NCBI RefSeq assembly: GCF_027532945.1
Contig: NZ_JAPZTZ010000022.1
Span: forward strand, 62,001 to 126,000
DNA from: Phreatobacter sp.
GTDB lineage: Bacteria; Pseudomonadota; Alphaproteobacteria; Rhizobiales; Phreatobacteraceae
Length of the DNA stretch: 64,000 nucleotides
Direction of reading: 5' to 3'
Shown: positions 54,626 to 62,921 of the stretch, piece after piece
Layout: each line of letters opens with the position of its first letter
Numbering within the stretch: position 1 is the first letter of the stretch
Notes under the pieces: model-generated
What the model was told of the DNA's origin: nothing
Seen by the model: the letters and a program-made list of their open reading frames with translations, nothing else
Databases searched by the model: none
Made by a program: the position numbers and the translations under genes

Positions 54626-55669
54626 TCAGGCCCTCCGCCTGAACCTCGCCCAGAGAGCGGCGAGGCCACCGGCGATGCCGCCGGGCATGACGTAGATCAG
54701 GACGATGAGCGTGATGCCGTATAGCGTCCATGGCTGCAGCTCGAGCGGCAGGTGGATGGCCTGGGTCAGCTTCTTCGTCATCGCGTCGGCATATTTCTCG
54801 ATGAACTGCACGAAGACGCCGCCGATGATGGCGCCGGGGAGCGAGGCGACGCCGCCCACCACCGCGCCGACGAGGATGGCGATGGAGAGCTCGAAGCGGA
54901 AACTGTCCGGCGAGACGAACTCGAAGATGATGGCGTGCAGCGCCCCTGCGATGCCGACATAGAGCGCGGAGATACCGAACACCGTCGCCTTGTAGCGCGA
55001 GGTGTCGATGCCCATGGTGCCGGCGGCCAGCGTGTTGTCGCGGATGGCGATCATGGCCCGGCCCGGCCGGGAATTGAGCAGGTTGCGCGCCGCCCAGAAC
55101 ATCGCCACCGCGACGATCAGCACGACGAGGAACATCCACTGGTCTGACGACAATGCCAGGCCAAAGGGCGCGTCCGGCTTCATCAGGTTGATGCCCATGA
55201 CGCCGTTGGTGATCGGCTCCAGGTGCTTGTATTTCAGCATCTGCGGCACGGCGATGGCGAGGCCGAAGGTGGCCAGCGCCAGATAGTGCCCCTCGAGCCG
55301 CAGTGCCGGCAGGCCGAACAGATAGCCGATGACGAAACAGAGCACGGCCGCGACGGGCAGCGTCAGCCAGTAATTGACGCCGTAGGTCTCGATCAGCACG
55401 GCTGCGGTATAGGCGCCCACCGCGAAGAAGGCGCCGTGGCCGAGCGAGATCTGGCCGTTGAAGCCGGTGAGCAGGTTCAGGCCGAGCACGGCGATCGCAT
55501 AGACGATCATCAGGCTCAGCTGCAGGAAGGTGAAGTTGGAGATGACGCCGGATTTGCCTACCAGGAAGGGCAGGGCGGCGGCCATCAGCACCAGCCCGAT
55601 GACGAGGGTGCGGGTGATGTTGCGGGCCGGATCGGCGGTGGGGGCGCCCGGAGCGGTCACGGCGGTCAT
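54626..55669 (-). CDS. livM: branched-chain amino-acid-type ABC permease LivM
   Basis: The 347-residue protein has about ten helices with the LivM patterns GLNLLTGFNGQISLGHGAFFAVGAY, LRLEGHYLALATFG and AIRDNTLAAGTMGI. It pairs with LivH to make the import channel. The start lies two bases after the livH stop, so translation is coupled. Confidence 0.93.
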   Translation of the reverse strand: MTAVTAPGAPTADPARNITRTLVIGLVLMAAALPFLVGKSGVISNFTFLQLSLMIVYAIAVLGLNLLTGFNGQISLGHGAFFAVGAYTAAVLIETYGVNYWLTLPVAAVLCFVIGYLFGLPALRLEGHYLALATFGLAIAVPQMLKYKHLEPITNGVMGINLMKPDAPFGLALSSDQWMFLVVLIVAVAMFWAARNLLNSRPGRAMIAIRDNTLAAGTMGIDTSRYKATVFGISALYVGIAGALHAIIFEFVSPDSFRFELSIAILVGAVVGGVASLPGAIIGGVFVQFIEKYADAMTKKLTQAIHLPLELQPWTLYGITLIVLIYVMPGGIAGGLAALWARFRRRA

Positions 55670-55671
55670 GC

Positions 55672-56577
55672 TCACACCCTCTTCACGGTGGTGCGGCCGA
55701 ACAGGCCGGCGGGTTTCAGGGTGAGGATGGCGATGACGATGATCAGCGCCACGGTCAGCTTCTCGCCGTTGCCGACGATGTAGATGCCGAAGGTCTTCTC
55801 GGTGAGGTTGCCGAAATAGGCGACGAGGTTTTCCAGCACCCCGACCATGAAGCCGCCGAAGACGGCGCCGGCGGGGTTGGAGATGCCGCCCACCAGCGCA
55901 CCGGCAAAGCCGTAGAGGAGGATCGAGGCCATCATGTTGGGCTCGAGATAGACGACCGGGGCGACCATGGCGCCGGCGACCGCGCCGACAGCCGCCGCAA
56001 GGCCCCAGCCGAGCGCCAGCATCCAGTCGACATTGACGCCGACGAGCCGCGCCGAGACCGGGTTCTGCGCCGCCGCCCGCATGGCAAGTCCCAGCGGCGT
56101 GAAGCGGAAGAAGCCCCAGAGCGCGAAGAGCATGATGAGCGAGACGGCGATCATGCCGATCTGGTGGGCGCCGATATAGCCCGAGCCGGCGAAGGTCACG
56201 TTCGGGAAGGGCGAGGGGAAGTTCTTGATCGTGTGGCTCCAGATGCCACCCGCCAGCGAGTGGAAGATGGCCAGCAGCCCGATGAAGACGACGACGATGG
56301 AGAGCACCGAGGCGTTGTGCAGCGGCCTCAGGATGATCCGCTCGATCATCACGCCGAGGATGAAGGAGAAGAGGATGGTGAAGGCCAGCGCCGGCCAGAA
56401 GGGCACGCCCCACTGGATCATCTGCCAGCACACATAGGTGGAGAACATCGCCATTTCGCCCTGGGCGAAGTTCAGGTGGTCGGTGGCGGTGAAGATCATC
56501 ACCAGCGCCAGCGCCACGAGGGCGTAGATGGCCCCCGATGCGAGCCCTGATGCGATCTGCTGGATCAGCTGTTCCAT
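55672..56577 (-). CDS. livH: branched-chain amino-acid-type ABC permease LivH
   Basis: The 301-residue protein has about eight helices with FTATDHLNFAQGEMAMFSTY and LGLAMRAAAQNPVSARLVGVN, typical LivH segments. The gene follows livF in transcription order and precedes livM. Confidence 0.93.
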   Translation of the reverse strand: MEQLIQQIASGLASGAIYALVALALVMIFTATDHLNFAQGEMAMFSTYVCWQMIQWGVPFWPALAFTILFSFILGVMIERIILRPLHNASVLSIVVVFIGLLAIFHSLAGGIWSHTIKNFPSPFPNVTFAGSGYIGAHQIGMIAVSLIMLFALWGFFRFTPLGLAMRAAAQNPVSARLVGVNVDWMLALGWGLAAAVGAVAGAMVAPVVYLEPNMMASILLYGFAGALVGGISNPAGAVFGGFMVGVLENLVAYFGNLTEKTFGIYIVGNGEKLTVALIIVIAILTLKPAGLFGRTTVKRV

Positions 56578-56595
56578 GCGCCGGTCCCCGTTCGC

Positions 56596-57309
56596 CTAGT
56601 AGCCGAGATAGGATTTGCGGATGCCCTCGTCGTTCTTGAGCTGGGCCGCCGGCCCGCTCATCACGACGGTGCCGGTCTCCAGCACATAGGCGGTGTCGGC
56701 GAGGTCGAGGGCGAGCGCTGCGTTCTGCTCGACGAGCAGCATGGAGACGCCGGCCTCGGCGTTGATCCGCCGCATGATGTGGAAGATCTCCTGGACGATG
56801 AGCGGGGCGAGGCCGAAGGAGGGCTCGTCCAGCAGCATCAGCCGCGGCGAGAGCATCAGCGCGCGGGAGATGGCGAGCATCTGCTGCTCGCCGCCGGAGA
56901 GGGTCCCCGCCTGCTGGTTGAGGCGCTCCTTGAGCCGTGGGAAGTAGCTGAAGACGAGGTCGAGGTCGCGCTTCACGCCCGACTTGTCGCGCCGGCCGTA
57001 GCTGGCGATCTTGAGGTTCTCCTCGACCGAGAGCCCCGTGAACGTGCCGCGTCCCTCCGGCACATGGGCGACGCCGCGGCGGGCGATATCCTCGGTGGCG
57101 GCGCGGTCGATCGCCTCGCCGTCGAAGGTGATGCGGCCGTCGCGCTTCACCAGACCGCTGATGGCGCGCAGCGTCGTGGTCTTGCCGGCGCCATTGGCGC
57201 CAAGCAGCGTGGTGATGCCGCCCTTCTCCAGGGCAAAGGACAGGCCGTGCAGGGCTTCGGTGGCGCCGTAATAGGCCTTGAGGCCGGAGACTTCGAGCAG
57301 CGGTGCCAT
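56596..57309 (-). CDS. livF: branched-chain amino-acid-type ABC ATPase LivF
   Basis: The 237-residue ATPase has Walker A LLGANGAGKTTTLRAI, signature LSGGEQQMLAISRAL, Walker B LMLLDEPSFGLAP and the C-terminal GPAAQLKNDEGIRKSYLGY typical of LivF. The livG gene is two bases upstream. Confidence 0.95.
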   Translation of the reverse strand: MAPLLEVSGLKAYYGATEALHGLSFALEKGGITTLLGANGAGKTTTLRAISGLVKRDGRITFDGEAIDRAATEDIARRGVAHVPEGRGTFTGLSVEENLKIASYGRRDKSGVKRDLDLVFSYFPRLKERLNQQAGTLSGGEQQMLAISRALMLSPRLMLLDEPSFGLAPLIVQEIFHIMRRINAEAGVSMLLVEQNAALALDLADTAYVLETGTVVMSGPAAQLKNDEGIRKSYLGY

Positions 57310-57311
57310 GG

Positions 57312-58121
57312 TCAGGCCCCCGTGCCGAGATAGGCGCGGATCACCTCGGGGTCCCGCTGCACTTCCGCCGGTGTGCCGTCGGCGATCTTCTTGCCGAAGT
57401 CGATGGCGACCACCTTGTCGGAAACCGACATGACGAGGCTCATGTGATGCTCGACGAGGAGCGTCGTGACCTTCTGGACCTCGACCACCCTGCGGATCTG
57501 CTCTTTGAGGACCTCAATCTCCTCATGGTTGAGGCCGGCGGCCGGCTCGTCGAGGAGGAGGAGCTTCGGCCGGGCGGCGAGCGCCCGGGCGAGTTCGACG
57601 CGCTTGCGGATGGGGAAGGGCAGGGGGCCGGCGGGCATGCCGGCGAAGGCTTCGAGGCCCATGAAGGCGACGAGTTCGCGCGCCCTTTCCTCGATCTGCC
57701 GCTCCTCGGCGGCCACCGCGCCGGTGCGCAGCACGCTCGCCAGGAAGCCCGCGCGGCTCTGGCTGTGGCAGCCGACCTTGACGTTGTCGAGCACGGTCAT
57801 CCGGTCGAAGAGCGCGACGTTCTGGAAGGTGCGCCCCATGCCGATGGCGGCGATGGCGTGGCGCGGTGCGTTCATGATCGAGCGGCCCTCGAAGAGGATG
57901 TCGCCCTCGTTCGGGATGTAGAGGCGGCTCAGGCAGTTGAAGAGCGTCGTCTTGCCGGCACCATTGGGGCCGATCAGCCCGACCACATGGCCGGGCATGA
58001 CGTCGAAGGAGATGCCGTTCAGGGCGATGATGCCGCCGAACCGAACGCAGATGCCGCGAACCGCGAGAAGCGGCTCGGATGCGGATTCCGGATGCGCGTC
58101 GGCAAAGCCAACGGATGTCAT
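57312..58121 (-). CDS. livG: branched-chain amino-acid-type ABC ATPase LivG
   Basis: The 269-residue ATPase has Walker A GLIGPNGAGKTTLFNCL, the LivG-specific GRTFQNVALFDRMTV and Walker B LLLLDEPAAGLNHEE; the expected signature is degenerate (FPIRKRVELARAL), which is usual for LivG. It is the first gene of the liv-type operon, with a 272-base leader region upstream that includes a strong inverted repeat. Confidence 0.95.
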   Translation of the reverse strand: MTSVGFADAHPESASEPLLAVRGICVRFGGIIALNGISFDVMPGHVVGLIGPNGAGKTTLFNCLSRLYIPNEGDILFEGRSIMNAPRHAIAAIGMGRTFQNVALFDRMTVLDNVKVGCHSQSRAGFLASVLRTGAVAAEERQIEERARELVAFMGLEAFAGMPAGPLPFPIRKRVELARALAARPKLLLLDEPAAGLNHEEIEVLKEQIRRVVEVQKVTTLLVEHHMSLVMSVSDKVVAIDFGKKIADGTPAEVQRDPEVIRAYLGTGA

Positions 58122-58322
58122 TGGCCGGTATCCTCCCTGGAAGGCCGGGCGCTTTTGCGCTGCCGATTGTTCGGCTGGCCGTTATCGTTGGGCGCAGTGT
58201 GATCAGATAAGACCGGTTGCCGCAATGTCGTTTTGCCGCATTGCCAAGCCGGAGCGACGCCGTCCAAGCCCCGGGCGCAACGGTTCCAAGTGCCCTTCAG
58301 CCATTGGAATCCAGTGAAATTT

Positions 58323-58341
58323 CGTTCCGCAGAGCGAAACG
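58323..58341. promoter_or_regulatory. candidate IclR-type operator upstream of livG
   Basis: CGTTCCGC, AGA, GCGAAACG is an inverted repeat with 8-base arms and one mismatch, close to the TTCCGC-N3-GCGGAA palindromes bound by IclR-family regulators in catabolic operons. It lies about 200 bases upstream of livG and 53 bases beyond the end of the fumarylacetoacetate-hydrolase-family gene. No IclR gene is in the window. Confidence 0.5.
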
Positions 58342-58393
58342 GTCGCGCCATCCCTTGGCCGCGCCTCTTCCGAAAGGCGGAGGCCTTTTGGTC

Positions 58394-59386
58394 TCAGGAC
58401 TGCGAGGCGAGGACGCGGTTGCGCAGGGTGCCGAGGCCGTCGACGCTGAGTTCCACCATGTCGCCGGGCTTCAGGAAGCGGTCGTGTTCGAGGCCGCAGC
58501 CGCCATTCACCGTGCCCGAGCCGAAGATTTCGCCGGGCATGAGCGTCTCGGCGCGCGACACATAGGCGATCATGTCCTCGAAGGAATGGAGCATCCCGGC
58601 CGTGCTGCTGTCGGTCCAGGTCTCGCCGTTGACCTGGGCCGTCGCCTTCAGCGCATAGGGGTCGGGCATCTCGTCGGATGTGAGGATGTAGGGCCCGAGC
58701 GCGTTGCCGGCATCGAAGCTCTTGCCCTTGGCCGGGCCGAGCATGCCCGCCATCTCGGCGAGCTGCGCATCGCGGGCCGAGAAGTCGTTGAAGATCGTGT
58801 AGCCGAAGATCTGGGCGTGAGCGTCCTTCGCCGGGATGTCGGAACCGCCACCCCAGAGGACGGCGGCGACCTCCAGTTCATAGTCCATCAGCGTCGAATA
58901 GGACGGCCAGACGACATCCGTGTCCGGGCCGACGATCGAGAAGCGGTTGGTGAAATAATAGATCGGCCGGTCGCGGTAGACCTGCGGCACCTCGTCCGCG
59001 GGCTGCAGCGCCAGCGCCGCCGCCTCGTCACCCCTCGCGCGGGCGATGATCCGCCGCATGCCCACCGGCGCGTCGAGCAGATGGCGCGGGAAGACCGAGA
59101 AGTCGCGCACCTGCGGCGGCACGGGGATGGGCGCGCGCAGGCGGGTTCGGGCGAGTGGTCGGGCAATGTCCTCGTCGATCTGGTGCCGCGCGGCGAGCGA
59201 GCGCACCTGGTCGAGGGCGCGCGGGCCGGCCTCGATCAGCGTGAGCATGGAGCGGAAGGTGGTGGCCGGCACATGGTCGCGATGGGCGGCGGTGGCGAGA
59301 TCGAGCACGTGCTCGTCGCCCTGCGGCCCGATGATGGCGCCGAGCCGGTCGCGGCCATGCGAGCCGAGGAAGGTCACGAGCTTCAT
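58394..59386 (-). CDS. fumarylacetoacetate hydrolase family protein
   Basis: The 330-residue protein has the FAH fold with metal ligands in DYELEVAAVLWGGG and FNDFSARDAQ, the lysine in AKGKSFDAGNALGPYI and GSGTVNGGCGLEHDRFLKPGD near the end. FAH-family enzymes cleave C-C bonds of beta-diketo acids or decarboxylate and isomerise ring-cleavage products, with Mg or Mn. It follows the cyclase gene after 74 bases filled by a tandem repeat. Substrate unknown. Confidence 0.93.
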   Translation of the reverse strand: MKLVTFLGSHGRDRLGAIIGPQGDEHVLDLATAAHRDHVPATTFRSMLTLIEAGPRALDQVRSLAARHQIDEDIARPLARTRLRAPIPVPPQVRDFSVFPRHLLDAPVGMRRIIARARGDEAAALALQPADEVPQVYRDRPIYYFTNRFSIVGPDTDVVWPSYSTLMDYELEVAAVLWGGGSDIPAKDAHAQIFGYTIFNDFSARDAQLAEMAGMLGPAKGKSFDAGNALGPYILTSDEMPDPYALKATAQVNGETWTDSSTAGMLHSFEDMIAYVSRAETLMPGEIFGSGTVNGGCGLEHDRFLKPGDMVELSVDGLGTLRNRVLASQS

Positions 59387-59468
59387 GGGCGTTCTGCCTT
59401 CATGGACGTTTTGTCTTCGTGCACGTTTTGTCTTTGTGGACGTTTTGTCTTCTTGGGCGTTCAGTCCT
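59384..59468 (-). repeat. five-unit 17-bp tandem repeat at a gene junction
   Basis: Units start at 59384, 59401, 59418, 59435 and 59452; on the plus strand unit two reads CATGGACGTTTTGTCTT. The middle three are nearly identical and the outer two diverge. The array covers the last codons and stop of the cyclase gene, the whole spacer, and the start codon of the FAH-family gene. The second unit carries an extra ATG that is out of frame. Confidence 0.85.
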
Positions 59469-60237
59469 CGAAGATGGCGACAGCCCGGCAGAAGCCGGCC
59501 GAGGCCTTGTGAATCTTGAACGGGAAGCAGGCGATGGTGAAACCGGTGGCGGGAAGCTTATCGAGGTTCGTCATCTTCTCGATATGGCCATAAGCGCGCA
59601 CCATGCCGGCGCGGTGACCCTCCCAGATCAGGCTCGCATCGCCCGTCTCGGCATATTTGCGGGCGGTGTGGACGAAGGGCGCGTCCCAGCTCCAGGCATC
59701 GGTGCCGGTGATCTTCACGCCGCGCTCGGTGAGATAGAGCGTCGCCTCGCGGCCCATGCCGCAGCCACGGCCGACATAGTCCGGCTCGCCATAGCGGGCG
59801 CCGGCGGCGGTGTTGACCACCACGATGTCGAGCGGCTGGAGGGTCACGCCGGTGCGCTGAAGTTCGGCTTCCACATCGGCCGGGGTCGCCACATAGCCGT
59901 CGGGGAAATGGCGGAAGTCCAGCTTCACGCCGCGCTGGAAGCACCAGTCGAGCGGCATCTCGTCGATGGTCCAGGCCGGCTTGCCGCCATCGGTGGTGGA
60001 ATGGAAGTGGTAGGGCGCGTCGAGATGGGTGCCGTTGTGGGTGGAGACGTTGAGCTGTTCCACCGCCCAGCCTTCGCCGCCCGGCAGGTCGTCCTGCGTC
60101 AGGCCGGGGAAGAACGGCAGGATCTGTCCGACCGATTGGCGATGATCGACATAGGTGATGGCGGGCAGAGCCGAGGGTGGGTCGGAGGCGATGTCGGCGC
60201 GCAAGGCGACGGACAGGTCGATGATGCGGCGGGGCAT
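59461..60237 (-). CDS. metal-dependent cyclase-family hydrolase (kynurenine formamidase/isatin hydrolase-like)
   Basis: The 258-residue protein of the PF04199 family has the metal site NVSTHNGTHLDAPYHF (H-x-G-T-H-x-D) and the C-terminal ITGTDAWSWDAPF. This family includes kynurenine formamidase, isatin hydrolase and some lactone or imide hydrolases. The DAWSWDAP segment fits, as I recall, the isatin-hydrolase side, but eye inspection cannot decide. The start at 60237 is ten bases from the TetR stop. It is the first enzyme gene of the catabolic series. Confidence 0.9.
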   Translation of the reverse strand: MPRRIIDLSVALRADIASDPPSALPAITYVDHRQSVGQILPFFPGLTQDDLPGGEGWAVEQLNVSTHNGTHLDAPYHFHSTTDGGKPAWTIDEMPLDWCFQRGVKLDFRHFPDGYVATPADVEAELQRTGVTLQPLDIVVVNTAAGARYGEPDYVGRGCGMGREATLYLTERGVKITGTDAWSWDAPFVHTARKYAETGDASLIWEGHRAGMVRAYGHIEKMTNLDKLPATGFTIACFPFKIHKASAGFCRAVAIFED

Positions 60238-60248
60238 GGTGATCCCTC

Positions 60249-60920
60249 TTAACTTTCGAAATGGTCGGGCATGGGAACGGCGAGGGCGCGCAGGCCCGCC
60301 GCAGCGAAGATGATGGCGCGGGTGATCATGGCGTCGGTGTCGGCGTCCTCGGTTGCTCCGCGCGAGAGGCGGTGGGCGCGGCCCGTGGACGGCATCTGGG
60401 TGAGCGCCGCGCCGACGACGAAGAGGTAACCCCAGGTCGCGCCCGCCCGGTCGAGGCCGGGCAGGGCCGTCATCAATGCGGCGATGAAGCGGGTGGCCAT
60501 GGCATCGTAGGCCCGCGCCATGAGATCGCGCTGCCAGGCGGCATCGGCCGTCGACAGTTCGAGGATGAGGGCGGCGAAGCGGGCGCCGCCCTGCATCGGC
60601 GCGTCGCCGGTCTCGACCGCGGGGCGCAGCAGCGCCTCGATGATGTCCTCGACGCTTGGCCGTCCCCGCGACAGCATGGCGTCGAGCCTTGCGATGCGGA
60701 TGCGGTTGATGGCGCCGGCGCGGCGCAGGAACATGGCCTCGAACAGGCCTTCCTTGGTCTTGAAATGATAGTGCAGCAGCGCCTGGGCGACCCCGGCCCC
60801 GTCGGCGATGGCGCGCATCGAGGCCCCCGCATAGCCGCGCGCGGCGAAAACCTCCTCGGCCGCGTCGAGGATCTCCTCCCGCGACGAGCTGCGCGACGGT
60901 GTTGGGGGCTTGGCGGCCAA
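60249..60920 (-). CDS. TetR-family transcriptional regulator
   Basis: The 223-residue protein has an N-terminal helix-turn-helix (REEILDAAEEVFAARGYAGASMRAIADGAGVAQALLHYHF) and a helical ligand-binding domain. The start is TTG at 60920 with CGGAGAG upstream; the first internal Met would remove part of the DNA-binding domain. A perfect inverted repeat lies 28 bases upstream. It probably represses itself and the following cyclase gene, and may control the divergent hydrolase. Confidence 0.9.
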   Translation of the reverse strand: MAAKPPTPSRSSSREEILDAAEEVFAARGYAGASMRAIADGAGVAQALLHYHFKTKEGLFEAMFLRRAGAINRIRIARLDAMLSRGRPSVEDIIEALLRPAVETGDAPMQGGARFAALILELSTADAAWQRDLMARAYDAMATRFIAALMTALPGLDRAGATWGYLFVVGAALTQMPSTGRAHRLSRGATEDADTDAMITRAIIFAAAGLRALAVPMPDHFES

Positions 60921-60947
60921 GGGCTCTCCGGGGAGTGACCTTCGGGG

Positions 60948-60963
60948 CTGATCGGATGATCAG
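60948..60963. promoter_or_regulatory. candidate TetR operator
   Basis: CTGATC, GGAT, GATCAG is a perfect 6-4-6 inverted repeat between the TetR gene and the divergent alpha/beta hydrolase gene. The related half-site TGATCAGAT occurs at 58200-58208 upstream of livG, so the same regulator might act there. Confidence 0.55.
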
Positions 60964-61163
60964 TGAAGGCCGCCGTCGCCACGCCTTCAAGATCGGCCGA
61001 GCGGCCGATGGGCGCCCCGATGATGGGTGGCCCTGGGATTCTGCCTGCCGTGGCGGGTCGACCTGACGCCACGGGGCATGGGGGGACTCCTGTTCGGGGG
61101 AATGGGCAAAGGCCAACCCGCGGGGCAGGCTCGCCGTTCCTTCGCCGCAGTGGAGACCCCGCC

Positions 61164-62144
61164 ATGACGACACCAGACGAGGCCGACATTCGCCTCCGGC
61201 AGGTCAAGGCGAATGGCATCACCATGCGGATTGCCGAGATCGGCGAGGGGCCTCTCGTGCTGTTCTGCCACGGCTGGCCGGAAGGCTGGGCCTCCTGGCG
61301 GCATCAGATGCGGGCGGTCGCGGCGGCCGGCTATCGCGCCGTCGCGCCCGACATGCGCGGCTATGGCCATACCGATGCGCCCGCCGAGATCGAGCGCTAT
61401 TCGATCCTCGACCTTGTCGCCGACCAGATCGAGCTGGTGAAGGTTCTGGGCGCGGACAAGGCCATCGTCGTCGGACACGACTGGGGCGCGCCGGTTGCCT
61501 GGCATTGCGCATTGCTGCGGCCCGACCTGTTCCGCGCCGTGGTCGGCATGAGCGTGCCCTGGACCCCGCCTGGCTATACCGACCTGCTGACGGCGCTGGA
61601 AAAGCTCGGCATCCGCGATTTCTACATGCAGTATTTCCAGGTGCCAGGCGTCGCCGAGGCCGAGCTCGACGCCGATCCGGACGACAGCCTGAGACGCATC
61701 TATGGCGACGGCTTCGGTGAACGGACGGGCAAGCGCAAGTCGATGATCCGGCTGAAGACGCCGGGCGGCATCATCGCCAATACCGATCCGCCAGCCGCCA
61801 TGCCGGACTGGCTGCCCGACAGCCACATGGCCTATATGGCCGGCCAGTTCGCCCATTCAGGCTTCCGCGGCGGTCTCAACTGGTACCGGAACCTGCGCCG
61901 GAACGCGCATCTGACGGCGCCCTGGCGCGGCCAGCCGATCCGCCAGCCCTCGCTGTTCATCGCCGGCATGAACGACGGGGTGATGCATTTCCCCGCCTCG
62001 AAGGCACAGATCGAGGCCTATGCGACGACCCTGCCGGGCTGCCGCGGCGTGCATCTTCTGGAAGGTGCCGGCCACTGGATCCAGCAGGAGCGCGCCGAGG
62101 AGGTGAGCGGATTGCTGCTCGGGTTCCTCAAGGGGCTGGATTAG
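61164..62144 (+). CDS. alpha/beta hydrolase, epoxide hydrolase-like
   Basis: The 326-residue protein has HGWPE (oxyanion region), the nucleophile aspartate in VGHDWGAPVAW, a lid-domain tyrosine in GGLNWYRN and the catalytic histidine in GAGHWIQQE, all as in soluble epoxide hydrolases. Haloalkane dehalogenases share the fold but have a Trp halide site that is not evident. It is transcribed away from the TetR gene. A GGAGACC-type ribosome-binding site supports ATG 61164. Confidence 0.92.
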   Translation: MTTPDEADIRLRQVKANGITMRIAEIGEGPLVLFCHGWPEGWASWRHQMRAVAAAGYRAVAPDMRGYGHTDAPAEIERYSILDLVADQIELVKVLGADKAIVVGHDWGAPVAWHCALLRPDLFRAVVGMSVPWTPPGYTDLLTALEKLGIRDFYMQYFQVPGVAEAELDADPDDSLRRIYGDGFGERTGKRKSMIRLKTPGGIIANTDPPAAMPDWLPDSHMAYMAGQFAHSGFRGGLNWYRNLRRNAHLTAPWRGQPIRQPSLFIAGMNDGVMHFPASKAQIEAYATTLPGCRGVHLLEGAGHWIQQERAEEVSGLLLGFLKGLD

Positions 62145-62192
62145 GCGGAGGCGGTCTCCGGGCGCCATTCTTGGGCGGCGCCGCCGCCCCTT

Positions 62193-62319
62193 CACCTCTC
62201 CCCGGCGGGGAGAGGTCGGCGGCAGGCCGGGAGAGGGGGCCCTTCCATGGTCAACAAAGGCTCCCCCTCACCCAATCCGCGCTAAGCTCGGATCGACCTC
62301 TCCCCGCCGGGGAGAGGTG
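62193..62319. repeat. inverted pair of 26-bp palindromic repeats
   Basis: CACCTCTCCCCGGCGGGGAG with its continuation to 62218 and its exact reverse complement at 62294-62319 flank about 75 bases. Each arm is itself a palindrome around CCCCGGCGGGG. I recall such elements as multicopy intergenic repeats in Hyphomicrobiales. It lies between convergent genes, where the hairpins could also stop transcription. Confidence 0.8.
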
Positions 62320-62334
62320 AGAAACCTGCGCGCC

Positions 62335-62709
62335 TCACCGCGCCGGGACGAGCCGTTCCTTGCCGACGCCTTCCTGGCCGGCGATGGTCCAGGTGCCATC
62401 CAGCGTGCCGTCGTCGTTGATGCGGTAGACCACGAGGCCGACCGCCTCGCCGAGCTTGTAGGCGGCCGAGAGCACATTGCCCTGGCGCATGCAGAACCCT
62501 TGCGTCGGCGGCGTGTTGGGGATGGCCCAGCGGATGCCGCAATTGCCGCCGGCCGTGCCGGAGATCACCGCGACGCCGCGATAGCCCGTACCGTTGCCAT
62601 TGTCCCCGATGACCGTGTAGCGGCCGGTGAGCTGCTGGGCGCCGGCCGTGGCCATGCCGGCTGCGAGCATGCCCGCAACGGCGAGCGTGGTGGTGATGCT
62701 GGTCTTCAT
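62335..62709 (-). CDS. small exported protein of unknown function
   Basis: The 124-residue protein has a signal peptide (ITTTLAVAGMLAAGMATAGAQQ). The mature part has LTGRYTVIGDNGNGTGYRGVAVISG, GNCGIRWAIPNT, GFCMRQGNVLSAAY and DGTLDGTWTIAGQEGVGKERL, a repetitive beta pattern with two cysteines able to form a disulfide. I do not recognise the family. A strong GGGAGGG ribosome-binding site precedes the ATG. Confidence 0.8.
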   Translation of the reverse strand: MKTSITTTLAVAGMLAAGMATAGAQQLTGRYTVIGDNGNGTGYRGVAVISGTAGGNCGIRWAIPNTPPTQGFCMRQGNVLSAAYKLGEAVGLVVYRINDDGTLDGTWTIAGQEGVGKERLVPAR

Positions 62710-62921
62710 GGGGTCCCTCCCTTGCGGCGGCGCGTTTCGCCGTCCCGGTATGGGTAATCTTGCCGCATTGCGCCTCCGTGTCACCGAAAAATGGCGGACG
62801 AAAAGGCCGCTGGCGGCTTGCGGGCCGGTGCCGCGCCCGCTATCTCGCGGCCACCCATCCGACTTCCGTCTCGCGGCGGCGCATCCCCTTGCGCCCGAGA
62901 CCTTCGAGGACGCCCGACGCC

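Noticed and set aside
59384-59468. Short regularly spaced repeats as a CRISPR or integron-like array
   Set aside because: The 17-base units are directly tandem, with no unique spacers, and no cas or integrase genes are present.
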